A stretch of 64,000 nt of DNA from Mycobacterium sp. Aquia_216 (GTDB lineage Bacteria > Actinomycetota > Actinomycetes > Mycobacteriales > Mycobacteriaceae): NCBI RefSeq assembly GCF_026723865.1, contig NZ_CP113529.1, positions 2,604,001 through 2,668,000 on the forward strand, given 5' to 3'. A program made the position numbers and the translations under genes. Positions 1 to 8,707 of this stretch are shown in pieces. Numbering within the stretch: position 1 is the stretch's first letter; every line of letters starts with the position of its first letter. The notes below the pieces were generated by a model. That model ran no database searches. It had not been told where the DNA came from and saw only the letters and a program-made list of their open reading frames with translations.

Positions 1-2
1 CC

Positions 3-461
3 GCGATCGTGGGCGGCTGGCTGGCGGTCCTGGCCGGGGTCTGGTTCGTGATCGGTGGTGAGGTCGCTCCGATCGTGGGGATCGGATCCGTCGGCGACCC
101 GATCGCCGCAACCGCGCGTAAGCGGGCCGCACTGGAGATCTCGTATTTCTCGGGTCTGGGAGCCCTGATCGTCTTCGTCGGTGGCGTCGCGCTCGCACGC
201 CTGGCGGTGCGGCTGGCCAGCGATATCGAAGCCCTCGCGCGAGTGCGGTCGGCGGCGCCGCCGGCCAATGAGCCCGTCTACATGTCCGGGCTGGAAGAGC
301 CGCAGCGTGAGGTGTCACCGGATGCCCTGACCACGCCGGGGGCGGGCCACTACGAGTCCCCCGAAGGCCCGAAGACCGGCGGTTGGCGCAAGAAGCACCG
401 CGCGGACGCCGCGCCCGCATCGGGTGCGTCATACCTGCGCTGGCCGCATCCGCAGAGCTGA
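3..461 (+). CDS. Conserved membrane protein, 5' end outside window
   Basis: The frame is open from the first bases of the window, so the true start probably lies upstream; the GTG at position 9 is only the first start codon visible. Two hydrophobic stretches are seen, one at the start of the visible part and one around residues 45-65 (GLGALIVFVGGVALARLAV), followed by a hydrophilic, Pro- and Gly-rich tail of about 75 residues ending SYLRWPHPQS. This looks like a small integral membrane protein with a cytoplasmic tail. I do not recognise the family and assign no function. It converges on the MarR-type gene, whose stop lies 12 bases away. Confidence 0.6.
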   Translation, partial: AIVGGWLAVLAGVWFVIGGEVAPIVGIGSVGDPIAATARKRAALEISYFSGLGALIVFVGGVALARLAVRLASDIEALARVRSAAPPANEPVYMSGLEEPQREVSPDALTTPGAGHYESPEGPKTGGWRKKHRADAAPASGASYLRWPHPQS

Positions 462-472
462 GCGGCAATACG

Positions 473-937
473 CTACCGGCGTGCGTCCTCGGGGTCGAGG
501 GTGTCGAGCAGCCGCTGCATAGTGGCGCACATGTGCGCGAAATCGTCGATGCCCACCAATTCCGACCACCGCGCCTCGATGTCGGCCACCCGGTCGCCCG
601 CGTCGGCAAGTAAGCGTCGGCCGCGATCGGTGAGGTCGATCAGCTTAGCCCGCCCGTCTTGCGGGTCCGGCCGCCGAGTCAGGTAGTCAAGTGCGGCGAG
701 GTCGTTCACCAGTTCGGAGGCAGCCGCGAGACTGAGCTGCGCCCGAGCGGCCAGTTCGGTGAGTCGGATGCCTCCGGTTCCGATGTTGCCGAAGATCTGC
801 AGGTGCGGATCGCGGATATCGCCGTAGCCGCGGTCGGTGCGGGGCGCGGCGAGGTCTTGGCGGAATTGTCGCGTCAACCGCACCAGCAGCTGGCCGACCG
901 CTTGTCGGTCCGTCGGCAGCTCCCTTGACGTCGTCAT
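473..937 (-). CDS. MarR-family transcriptional regulator
   Basis: A 154-residue protein with the winged-helix layout of the MarR family: an N-terminal dimerisation helix (QLLVRLTRQFRQDL), a helix-turn-helix with LTELAARAQLSLAAASELVNDL, and a wing LDYLTRRPDPQDGRAKLIDL, in which the conserved D-x-R of MarR wings is visible. The frame stays open upstream to 1129, but the ATG at 937 (MTTSRELPTD) gives the usual family length and leaves a 58-base divergent promoter region. It is divergent from the alpha/beta-hydrolase at 996 and probably represses both genes through the palindromes at 961-980. The ligand is unknown. Confidence 0.85.
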   Translation of the reverse strand: MTTSRELPTDRQAVGQLLVRLTRQFRQDLAAPRTDRGYGDIRDPHLQIFGNIGTGGIRLTELAARAQLSLAAASELVNDLAALDYLTRRPDPQDGRAKLIDLTDRGRRLLADAGDRVADIEARWSELVGIDDFAHMCATMQRLLDTLDPEDARR

Positions 938-960
938 GCGATCAGACAATACTACGGCTA

Positions 961-980
961 CCGAAGTTTCGGCTTCCGAA
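961..980. promoter_or_regulatory. Overlapping palindromes, probable MarR operator
   Basis: In the 58-base gap between the divergent MarR and hydrolase genes, CCGAA-GT-TTCGG (961-972) is an inverted repeat. Its right arm is reused with the following bases as TTCGG-CTT-CCGAA (968-980). Three half sites in alternating orientation sit 16 bases upstream of the hydrolase ATG. MarR proteins commonly autoregulate through such sites; binding here is inferred. Confidence 0.55.
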
Positions 981-995
981 GTAATTGGAGTTCTG

Positions 996-1838
996 ATGGC
1001 CATCGTGGACGAAAACTTCGTAGCCACGTCCCTCGGCCGACTGCACCTGAGGCGAGCCGGAACCGGGCCGACCGCAGTTCTCTGGCATAGCCTGTTCGTC
1101 GATTCACGGTCCTGGGGGCCACTATTCAACGCGTTGTCGCATCACCGCACGGTGGTCGCTATCGACGGGCCCTCGCACGGAATGAGCGACCCGGTCGGCC
1201 GCGATTTCAGCTTCGGCGAATGCGTACACGCCGCGCTGGAGGCGCTGGACGCGCTGGGAATCGACGAGCCGGTCGACTGGGTCGGCAACGCCTGGGGTGG
1301 GCATGTCGGGATCCTGCTCGCCGCGACACAGCCGCACCGGATTCGCACGCTGACCACCATCAGCACGCCCGTTCCGGCGCTGAGTACCCGATACCGCGTG
1401 ACGCGCGCCTGGCCGTTGGTGGCGGCGTACCGATTGCTCGGTCCGGCTGGATTTCTGTGCGCCGCCCTCGCCGACGCCCTGTTGGGGCCGCACGCCATCG
1501 CGACGCACCCCGGTCCGGCCGCCGCGGTGATCGACGCATTCCGGGAGGCCGACCATTCCGCGATGTATCACGCGATGCGCTCGATGATGCTGAAGCGGCC
1601 CAATCTCAGCGATCGCCTGCCGAGTGTCGTCGCTCCCACCCTGATGCTGGCGGCCCGTGACGACAACGAAGGCTGGCCGTTGCGGGTGGCCGCGGCGGCC
1701 TGCGCGACCATGCCCGACGCGCGCACCGGGGTGATCTCGGGCGGCGGCCGGGTCGCGCCGCTACTGCTGGACGCCGATCCCATCGAGCGGACTTTGGTTG
1801 AATTCTGGTCCGAGACAAAGCAGATCGCCAGCCCGTAA
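996..1838 (+). CDS. Alpha/beta-hydrolase-fold protein lacking catalytic Ser and His
   Basis: A 280-residue alpha/beta-hydrolase fold protein. The ATG at 996 follows a GGAG at 987-990. Fold landmarks are present: oxyanion-type strand region LWHSLFVDSRSW, the nucleophile-elbow region VGNAWGGHVG and a cap domain. The elbow normally reads G-x-S-x-G, but here the codon is GCC (Ala), and the position where the family has its catalytic His near the C-terminus reads GGGRVAP (Arg). Both changes were checked in the DNA. The protein may be a non-enzymatic ligand-binding member, or use another chemistry. Divergent from, and probably controlled by, the MarR gene. Substrate unknown. Confidence 0.8.
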   Translation: MAIVDENFVATSLGRLHLRRAGTGPTAVLWHSLFVDSRSWGPLFNALSHHRTVVAIDGPSHGMSDPVGRDFSFGECVHAALEALDALGIDEPVDWVGNAWGGHVGILLAATQPHRIRTLTTISTPVPALSTRYRVTRAWPLVAAYRLLGPAGFLCAALADALLGPHAIATHPGPAAAVIDAFREADHSAMYHAMRSMMLKRPNLSDRLPSVVAPTLMLAARDDNEGWPLRVAAAACATMPDARTGVISGGGRVAPLLLDADPIERTLVEFWSETKQIASP

Positions 1839-1851
1839 CGGGCTGGCGATC
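1823..1851. terminator. Perfect 13-bp hairpin between convergent genes
   Basis: Arms 1823-1835 and 1839-1851 are perfect 13-base inverted repeats (GATCGCCAGCCCG and its complement) with a 3-base loop. The loop is exactly the TAA stop codon of the hydrolase. It lies 15 bases from the end of the convergent carboxylic acid reductase gene and would work in both directions. No U-tract follows, as is common in mycobacteria. Confidence 0.7.
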
Positions 1852-1866
1852 GGCTTGACGCGGTGG

Positions 1867-4800
1867 TTAAAGCAGACCAAGCAGCTGTAGGTCGCTGACG
1901 TATTTGTTGATGATCGGCGCGGTGATGTGCGGAATGTCTTTGTCCGGGCCGACTTTGGCGTCCTGGACTGCCGCACGGAACCGGTCCGTCGGTGCCATCG
2001 ACCCATGGATCGGGTGCTCCGGCTTCTGGTAGTTGTGCAGCAGCGGCAAAAGCGATGCGTTGCGCTGCTTTTCGGGCAGCCCCCGCAGGCTGGTCTCGAA
2101 CCGCTGTAGCCATTCGCCGTAGTCGTCGACGCGCTGGATCGCGCAGCCGTCTTCGATGAGCCAGTCGACGAACTCGTCCATGCCGATGCCGTCGTCGTAG
2201 GGGTTCATCACGTGGAAGGTGCGGAACCCGTCAGCGCTTTGGGCACCCAGGGTCGAGATCGCCTCGGCGATGAACTCCACCGGCAGCCCGTCGTAGTGAG
2301 CACGCTGCCGCTTACCGTCGGCGTCGGACTCGTAGAAGGACGCGGGCGCGATGCCCGTGGCCACCAGGCTCAGCATCATCCGGGTGAACATGTCGGGCAC
2401 GTTGAGCTGACCGGCGTAGGTGGTGTCGGCCAGGATCATGTCGCAGCGGAACACCGCCACCGGCAGGCCGCACAGGTCGTTGGCCTCGCGCAGCAACACC
2501 TCTCCGGCCCACTTGCTGTTGCCGTAGCCGTTGGCGTAGCTGTCGTTGATCTGCCGGGTCGCGCTGATCTGGCGGATGTCGGCGTCCTCGACGAACGAGC
2601 CGGGCTTGATCTGGTCGCCCACCCCGATCGTGGACACGTAGGTGTAGGGCTTCACCTTGCCGGTCAGCGCGATGCGGATCAGCTCGGCGGTGCCCAGGGC
2701 GTTGGGGCCGAACAGCTCGCTGTAGGGCAGCACGTGGTTGACCAGCGCGGCAGGGTCGACGATCAGGTCGACGGTGTCGGCCAGCCGTTGCCAGGTCTGC
2801 TGATCCAGGCCCAGGTTGGCCTCGCCCTTGTCGCCGGCGATGACCTCGAGGTGGTCGGCGGCCAACTGCTGGTAGTGGGCCAGCAGCTTCGGGTCGCCGC
2901 TGTCGAAGGTCGCATCCAGCCGGGCCCGCGCGGCGGCGTCATCCTTGGCGCGGACCAACGCGATCACCTTGCCGTCGACGAGGTCCATGCGCTCGAGCCA
3001 CTCCAGGGCCAGGTAGCGCCCGAGGAAGCCGGTCGCGCCGGTCAGCAGCACGGTGCGCACCTCGGTGGCGGCCGCGGGCAGCTGCGGCGCGGCAGCCAAC
3101 GTCGGGGCATCGATGAACTTGTCCAGCGTCAGATCACTGGCGTGCACCTCCACGGCGCCGCGACCGTGCACGGCGGCGAACGTGGGCCGCTTGGTGCCCT
3201 GACGCTCGGTCTCGATGTAAGCGGCGATGGCGGCCAGGTCGTTGGCCGGGCTGACGATCACACCCACCGGCACGTCGATGTCGAAGATCTCGTGCAGCAG
3301 GTTGCCGAATGTCAACGCCGACAACGAGTCTCCGCCCAGGTCGGTAAAGTGAGCTTCCGGTGACAGGTCGCTACTGGCCGCACCCAGGAGCGCGGCCGCG
3401 GCCCGGCTCACCGTCTGCACGACCGGGGCCTCGGCCCCGCTGCGGCGCAGTTCGCTCAGCTCGTCGGCCTGGCTGGCGGCCAGGTCCGCGTAGAGCTGCT
3501 CGAGCCGCTCGCCGTATTGCGCCTTGAGCTTCGGCCATGCCAGCTTGCGGATACCGGTCAGCAGACCGTTCTCCAGCGTGAACGGCGTCGTCTCGATGAG
3601 GAAGTCGCGCGGCACCTCGTAGGACTGCAGGCCGGCCTCTTTCGCGACGTCCTGCAGGGAATCGGCGATCAGTCCCTTGAGCGCGTCGATTTCGTGGTGA
3701 GCCAACGCTTCTTCGGTCGGCACCACGACGGCCAGCAGGTAGGGGTGGGCGCTGTTGCCGTACACGTAGATCTGTTGGATCAGCGGGCTGTTGCCGAACA
3801 CCGCCTCCAGCTTGGCGACGGTGACGAACTCGCCCTGCGCCAGTTTCAGCACGTTGTTGCGGCGGTCGACGTACACCAGCTTGTCGGGCGCGATCTCGGC
3901 GACGACGTCGCCGGTGCGGTAGTAGCCGTCGGGGTCGAACACCCCGGCAGTGACCTCGGGCCGCTTGTAGTAGCCGGGGAACATGTTCTCGGTCTTGAGC
4001 AGCAGCTCGCCCCGCGGGTACGGCCGATCGGTGGCGAAGTAGCCCAGATCCGGGACGTCGGCCAGCTTGTAGTCGATGACCGGCGGACGCTGGACCTCGC
4101 CGTCGAACAGGACCATGCCGGCTTCGGTGGAGCCGTAGCCGTCCAGCAGGTGCATGTCGAGCAGGGTCTCGACCCAGTTCTTCAGCTCGGGGGAGGTGGG
4201 CGCCGACCCCGTCATCGCGAAGATGAACCGTCCGCCCAGCTGGTACTGGCGCATGTCGTCCATCACTTGCGCCTGGTCGACCCCGCGGTCGACCTGCCGC
4301 TGGTACTCGGCGAACAGGGTCTCCCAGATGCGCGGCACGAAGTTCATTTCGGTGGGCCGCACCAGCTCGAGGTCCTCCAGCAGGGTGGAGAGGTCACTGC
4401 GGGCCGCGAAATACGCGGTTCCGCCGTTGCCGAGGGTGCCGTAGAGGATGCCGCGTCCCATGACGTGGCTCATCGGCATGAAGTTGAGGGTGATCGAGGC
4501 GGCGGTCTCGCCGAACCAGTTGCGGCTCGACCGACGCCACATCTTGCCGACGTTGGCCTGGGGATACATCGCACCCTTGGGTGCTCCGGTGCTGCCGGAG
4601 GTGTAGATCAACAATGCCAGCGGGTTATCGTCGCCGGCCGCGGCCGCCGGTGTGGCCGGTAGTGCCTGGCCGTGCTCAAGCAGGTCGGTCAGTGTCTCGA
4701 CGGTGACCGTGGTGTCGGCCAGCCGCGCGCGGCCGCGCTCCACGGCTTCGCGCTCGTCGTCGACCTCGGGACGGTAGTCGAAGACCACGAGCTTGGTGGG

Positions 4801-5349
4801 CTGGTGGCTGCTGCTCAAGATGAGGTCGACGGCATCGGACAGCTGGTTCACGCTCGCCGCTAACACGACGGGCTCGGTCTCGGCCACGATCGGCTTGAGT
4901 TGCGTGAGCGCCGCGCTGGTCTGCAACGGCACCGAGACGGCGCTGATCTGGGCCAGCGCGACGTCGATGGTGGTGAAGTCGATGCTGTTGAAGCCCAGCA
5001 CGGCGACGCGGTCACCGGCGTGCACCGAGTCGGCGGTCAACGAGCGGGCCAGCGCGCCGACACGTTCGCTCAGCTGCCGATAGGTAATGGTCTCGTAGCG
5101 GGGGAGTAGGTCCGCGACGGTGCGGCCGGTCTTGGGGTCTTTGACGAACTCCACGACACGCTGGCCAAGGGCCGGGCGGTCGGCGTAGCCATCGAGCACT
5201 GTCTGGATGATCTGCGGAAGGCGCAGTCCAGGCTGCTCGAGGGCCTCGGCGACGGCCGGGTTCGGCTTGGCGGCGGCGAACTGTGGGTCGTTAGCGGTCA
5301 GAACCTCAATGCGGCGTTCGAGCCGCTCTTCACGAGTAGTAGTCGGCAT
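1867..5349 (-). CDS. car: Carboxylic acid reductase (FadD9-type)
   Basis: A 1160-residue three-domain enzyme that reduces carboxylic acids to aldehydes with ATP and NADPH. The adenylation domain carries [16 protein letters not shown] (about 248-263), DGYGSTEAG and YYRTGD. The phosphopantetheine carrier site is DLGGDSL with Ser about 675. The C-terminal reductase has the Rossmann motif [13 protein letters not shown] (about 768-780) and the short-chain dehydrogenase-type YGNSK (Tyr about 942, Lys about 946). All catalytic parts appear intact. The ATG at 5349 ([13 protein letters not shown]) has an AAGGA site 6 bases upstream and matches the known N-terminus of family members; an upstream ATG at 5394 is less likely. 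A phosphopantetheinyl transferase encoded elsewhere must activate it. M. tuberculosis fadD9 is in the syntenic position. Confidence 0.95.
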   Translation of the reverse strand: MPTTTREERLERRIEVLTANDPQFAAAKPNPAVAEALEQPGLRLPQIIQTVLDGYADRPALGQRVVEFVKDPKTGRTVADLLPRYETITYRQLSERVGALARSLTADSVHAGDRVAVLGFNSIDFTTIDVALAQISAVSVPLQTSAALTQLKPIVAETEPVVLAASVNQLSDAVDLILSSSHQPTKLVVFDYRPEVDDEREAVERGRARLADTTVTVETLTDLLEHGQALPATPAAAAGDDNPLALLIYTSGSTGAPKGAMYPQANVGKMWRRSSRNWFGETAASITLNFMPMSHVMGRGILYGTLGNGGTAYFAARSDLSTLLEDLELVRPTEMNFVPRIWETLFAEYQRQVDRGVDQAQVMDDMRQYQLGGRFIFAMTGSAPTSPELKNWVETLLDMHLLDGYGSTEAGMVLFDGEVQRPPVIDYKLADVPDLGYFATDRPYPRGELLLKTENMFPGYYKRPEVTAGVFDPDGYYRTGDVVAEIAPDKLVYVDRRNNVLKLAQGEFVTVAKLEAVFGNSPLIQQIYVYGNSAHPYLLAVVVPTEEALAHHEIDALKGLIADSLQDVAKEAGLQSYEVPRDFLIETTPFTLENGLLTGIRKLAWPKLKAQYGERLEQLYADLAASQADELSELRRSGAEAPVVQTVSRAAAALLGAASSDLSPEAHFTDLGGDSLSALTFGNLLHEIFDIDVPVGVIVSPANDLAAIAAYIETERQGTKRPTFAAVHGRGAVEVHASDLTLDKFIDAPTLAAAPQLPAAATEVRTVLLTGATGFLGRYLALEWLERMDLVDGKVIALVRAKDDAAARARLDATFDSGDPKLLAHYQQLAADHLEVIAGDKGEANLGLDQQTWQRLADTVDLIVDPAALVNHVLPYSELFGPNALGTAELIRIALTGKVKPYTYVSTIGVGDQIKPGSFVEDADIRQISATRQINDSYANGYGNSKWAGEVLLREANDLCGLPVAVFRCDMILADTTYAGQLNVPDMFTRMMLSLVATGIAPASFYESDADGKRQRAHYDGLPVEFIAEAISTLGAQSADGFRTFHVMNPYDDGIGMDEFVDWLIEDGCAIQRVDDYGEWLQRFETSLRGLPEKQRNASLLPLLHNYQKPEHPIHGSMAPTDRFRAAVQDAKVGPDKDIPHITAPIINKYVSDLQLLGLL

Positions 5350-5533
5350 AGCAATTCCTTGCATTTCTGAGAAATTCAGGTTGTTGGGCGCCACGCTGCG
5401 CTAATGAATAGAACGTTAGCGAAGCTAAAGGTATTCCTCAACGGCTTTCGCCTGACAGTCTGCTGTGAGTTGCGCCACCTGGCGGTAGGGAAGAACGGTG
5501 AAGTGTGGATCGGAGTGCTACAAGAGGTGGGAC

Positions 5534-6433
5534 ATGGCTAGAGTGCCTGCTGCCGACCGCCCCCCCTACGCCCGGCTCGTCGAGCGTCTTCAGGTGCGGG
5601 GTGAGGAGCGCACCCTGCGGCACGGGGTGACGGGCTGTTGGACTTACGGCCCGGACGACGCCCCGTGCACGTTGGTGTTCCTGCACGGGTTGCGCGGCGA
5701 CCATCACGGGCTGGAGCCGATCGTCGCCCACCTCACCGGTTTACGGGTGGTCGTGCCGGATCTGCCCGGCTTCGGCGCCTCGCCGCCGCTGCGCTACGAC
5801 CGGCACGACATCGCGGGCTACACGTCGTGGCTGCTCGCGCTGCTGGCCGAGCTTGGCGGCGAGCCGGTGCTGGTCGGTCACTCATTCGGCTCGATCGTTG
5901 CCGCCGCCGCGGCGGCGCGGGCCGCGGGCATCGCCGGGCTGGTCCTGGTCAATCCCATCGCCACCTCGGCCCTGCACGGCCCCCGTCGGGGCCTGACCCG
6001 GTTGACCGTCGGCTATCACCGGCTCGCTGCGGCGCTGCCGGAGTCCTTGGGCACGGCACTGCTGCGGCACCCGCTGCTCACCCGGATCGCAAGTGCCGCC
6101 ATGGCCACCACGCCGGATCCGGCGTTGCGTCGTTGGATCCACGCCGAACACGGCCGCTATTTCGCGGGCTTCGCCAACCGCGGGGTGCTGCTGGAGGCCT
6201 TCCACGCGTCGATCGGGCACGACGTCGGAGAATTCGCCCCTGACATCGCCGTCCCGACGATGCTGGTGGCCGCCGAGCGCGACGATATCGCGCCCCTGCG
6301 CGCACAGCGCGCCCTCGTCGGGCGGTTCCGCGACGCGCGGCTCGTCGTCGTGCCCGGAGTCGGGCACCTGGCCCACTACGAGGCCCCGGCCGCCGTGGCT
6401 GCCGCGATCATGGAGTTCGCGTGCGGCTCGTAG
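5534..6433 (+). CDS. Alpha/beta-hydrolase
   Basis: A 299-residue alpha/beta hydrolase with an intact catalytic set: oxyanion region FLHGLRGDHHG, nucleophile elbow VGHSFGS, an acidic residue in AAERDDIAPL and the C-terminal histidine in VPGVGHLAHYEAP. The ATG at 5534 follows GAGG at 6 bases; an upstream ATG at 5498 has no better site. It overlaps the start of the glycosyltransferase gene by 13 bases, so the two are almost certainly co-transcribed and the hydrolase may process the glycosylated product or its acyl groups. The substrate cannot be predicted. In contrast to the hydrolase at 996, this one should be catalytically active. Confidence 0.85.
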   Translation: MARVPAADRPPYARLVERLQVRGEERTLRHGVTGCWTYGPDDAPCTLVFLHGLRGDHHGLEPIVAHLTGLRVVVPDLPGFGASPPLRYDRHDIAGYTSWLLALLAELGGEPVLVGHSFGSIVAAAAAARAAGIAGLVLVNPIATSALHGPRRGLTRLTVGYHRLAAALPESLGTALLRHPLLTRIASAAMATTPDPALRRWIHAEHGRYFAGFANRGVLLEAFHASIGHDVGEFAPDIAVPTMLVAAERDDIAPLRAQRALVGRFRDARLVVVPGVGHLAHYEAPAAVAAAIMEFACGS

Positions 6434-7497
6434 TCGACTGCCGGTACGTCACGCCCGAGCGGCACAACGGCATCAGCCGATACACGACCGGGCTGGTGCA
6501 CGCGCTTGCCGGGCTGCATCCGCTGACGATGCTGATCAGCGACGAACGTCAGCTCGCACACCTGCCGGACATGCCGTGGGCGCGCCTCAGCGCACCCACG
6601 AGCATCCGGGAACCGCTGGTGGCCCGCCAGGTCAACCGGCTGGAGCCGGATGTCGTGTTCTCGCCGATGCAGACCATGGGCACGTGGGGGCGGCGCTACG
6701 CGCTGGTGCTCACGCTGCACGACCTCATCTACTACCAGCACCGGACACCGCCGCCGGAGTTCGCCGCCCCGATCCGGCTGTTGTGGCGGCTGTACCACCT
6801 GGCCTGGTGGCCGCAGCGCCTGCTGCTGGACCGGGCCGACGCCGTGGTCACCGTCTCCGACACCTCGGCTGGGCTCATCGCGGCTCACCGCCTGACCCGA
6901 CGGCCGGTCGCCGTCGTGCCCAACGCGGCCGATCCCGTGCCGGACCCGATGCGGCTGCCGCGCACCCGCTCGCTGGTCTACATGGGTTCGTTCATGCCCT
7001 ACAAGAACGTGGAGACGCTGGTGCGGGCGGCTGCGCTGCTGCCGGGTTACCAGTTGCACCTGATGAGCCGGGTCTCGGCGGCCGAGCGCGACCGCCTCAC
7101 GGCGCTGGGTTCCGGCGGCCCCCGCCTGGTGTTCCACGATGGCGCCGACGACGCCACCTACCGTGAGGTGCTACTCGGGGCGACCGCGCTGGTGACGGCC
7201 TCGCGTGCGGAAGGGTTCGGACTGCCGCTGGTCGAGGCGATGGCGTTGGGGACCCCGCTGGTGGTCAGCGACATCCCGGTGTTCCGAGAGGTCGGGGCGG
7301 ACGCCGCCACCTACGTCGATGCGGACGACGTCGCGGGGTTCGTCCGTGCGGTCCGCGCGCTCGACGACGATGCGACGTTTGCTGTCGCGTCCGCGAAGGC
7401 CCGCAAGCGTGCCGCGCACTACTCGTGGGAGCGCTCGGCGCAGGTGTTGCTGACCCTGCTGCGGCGGACGGTCCAGGTCAGGCGACACCGCGGGTGA
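6421..7497 (+). CDS. GT4-type glycosyltransferase
   Basis: A 358-residue retaining GT-B glycosyltransferase of the GT4/group 1 type. The N-terminal acceptor half has DCRYVTPERHNGISRYTTGL. The C-terminal donor half has VYMGSFMPYKNVETLV and the E-x7-E signature in EGFGLPLVEAM, the nucleotide-sugar binding part. The GTG at 6421 overlaps the hydrolase stop, indicating translational coupling. No signal peptide or membrane span is evident, so it is cytosolic or peripheral. It converges with a second GT4 gene, the 3' ends overlapping by 20 bases. Donor and acceptor are unknown; a cell-envelope glycolipid or polyprenyl-linked glycan is a reasonable guess. Confidence 0.85.
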   Translation: MRLVVDCRYVTPERHNGISRYTTGLVHALAGLHPLTMLISDERQLAHLPDMPWARLSAPTSIREPLVARQVNRLEPDVVFSPMQTMGTWGRRYALVLTLHDLIYYQHRTPPPEFAAPIRLLWRLYHLAWWPQRLLLDRADAVVTVSDTSAGLIAAHRLTRRPVAVVPNAADPVPDPMRLPRTRSLVYMGSFMPYKNVETLVRAAALLPGYQLHLMSRVSAAERDRLTALGSGGPRLVFHDGADDATYREVLLGATALVTASRAEGFGLPLVEAMALGTPLVVSDIPVFREVGADAATYVDADDVAGFVRAVRALDDDATFAVASAKARKRAAHYSWERSAQVLLTLLRRTVQVRRHRG

Positions 7498-8665
7498 CCC
7501 GACCCCGGGCAATCAGGTCGCGGTAGATCCCCTCGAAGCGATCGAGCGTGGCCTCGATGGCGTGCTCGCTCACCAGCTCCCGGCTTGCGGCGCCCATCCG
7601 GCTGCGCAGCGCCGGGTCGGCGAGCAGCGTAGCGAGGTGCCGTGAGAGCTCGTGGACGTCACCGGGCCGATACAGCCAGCCGTTGCGGCCGGGGCGCACC
7701 AGATGCGGGAGCGCCATCGCCTCTGCCGCGACCACCGGCTTGCCCGATGCCATCGCCTCCAGCGTGGCGAGACTTTGCAGTTCCGCGATGCCGGGCATGC
7801 AGAACACCGCGGCGCGGGCGTAGGCGGCCACCAGCTCGTGCTCGGGCACGAATCCGTGGAACCGGACGCGATCGACCACGCCGAGATCGTGGGTCAGCAC
7901 AGTCCACGCTTCCCGTTCGGGCCCGTCCCCGATCAGCTCGAGGGTGGCGGGAAGGTCGTCGGGCAGCTCAGCGAACGCCCTGATCAGTTCGTCGACCCGC
8001 TTCTCCCGGTCCATCCGGCCGACATACAGAATGTTGGGCCCCGAGCCGGGCCCCGGGTCGGGCTGGTAGTGCGCGAGGTCGACCCCGTTGGAGACCGGGA
8101 TCGCGTCGCTGAGCCCCGTCGAGCCGATGAGCAGCTCAACAGCGCGCGGTGTCGGCGCCGTGACGACGTCGGCCCGGCGGAGGATGTGCGCGAGGTCCTT
8201 CCACAGCAGGCGGTAGGCCAACGGTCGCAGCGGCTGCGGGATGGGTACGTGCGCGCTGATGTTCTCCGGGACGACGTGGTGGGTCGCTACCAGCGGAATG
8301 TCGCTGCGGACGGCGGCGCGCACGATGTAACGGCCCACCATCCAGGCCGTCTGGGTGTGTACCACGTCCGGGTCGATCTTGGCCGTCAAAGCCGCGGCCG
8401 CCCGGCCCGCGTCCCACGGTGTGCACATCCGGAAGTCGGGCCGCCGGAAGTAGGGGCGGGACCGCACATGGTGCAAGGTAACTTTGCTGTCGTCGGCGTC
8501 CTGGACGGTCGTGGCGGGCGTCCCGTCCGGCGACGGCGCGACGACGTGGATGTCATGCCCGCGGCCAGCGAGGCCGCCCGCTAATCGCTCGGCGAACCGG
8601 GCGGCGCCGTTGACGTCGGGCGGGTAGGTCTCGGCAGCGATGAGCACGCGCAACGCGGAGGGCAC
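7478..8665 (-). CDS. GT4-type glycosyltransferase, MgtA/PimB-like fold
   Basis: A 395-residue GT4 enzyme. N-terminus VLIAAETYPPDVNGAARFAE matches the Gly-rich loop of mannosyl- or glucosyl-transferases acting on lipids (compare the SFLPNVNG type in MgtA). The donor domain has ILYVGRMDREKRVDELI and an E-x7-E motif, AELQSLATLEAMASGKPVV. The GTG at 8665 has GAGAGGA about 10 bases upstream. It is followed upstream on the same strand by the DMT-type membrane protein gene (42 bases apart), suggesting an operon in which a glycan or glycolipid is assembled and moved. The sugar donor cannot be assigned from sequence. Confidence 0.85.
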   Translation of the reverse strand: MPSALRVLIAAETYPPDVNGAARFAERLAGGLAGRGHDIHVVAPSPDGTPATTVQDADDSKVTLHHVRSRPYFRRPDFRMCTPWDAGRAAAALTAKIDPDVVHTQTAWMVGRYIVRAAVRSDIPLVATHHVVPENISAHVPIPQPLRPLAYRLLWKDLAHILRRADVVTAPTPRAVELLIGSTGLSDAIPVSNGVDLAHYQPDPGPGSGPNILYVGRMDREKRVDELIRAFAELPDDLPATLELIGDGPEREAWTVLTHDLGVVDRVRFHGFVPEHELVAAYARAAVFCMPGIAELQSLATLEAMASGKPVVAAEAMALPHLVRPGRNGWLYRPGDVHELSRHLATLLADPALRSRMGAASRELVSEHAIEATLDRFEGIYRDLIARGRVTRGVA

Positions 8666-8707
8666 GAAATCGGATCCTCTCGAGAGCTGGGGCCCACCGG
8701 GCTGCGG

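Noticed and set aside
2212-4662. Two long plus-strand frames inside the carboxylic acid reductase gene
   Set aside because: Both lie antisense to a gene with complete domain evidence and have shadow-like composition rich in V, G, Q, R and H.
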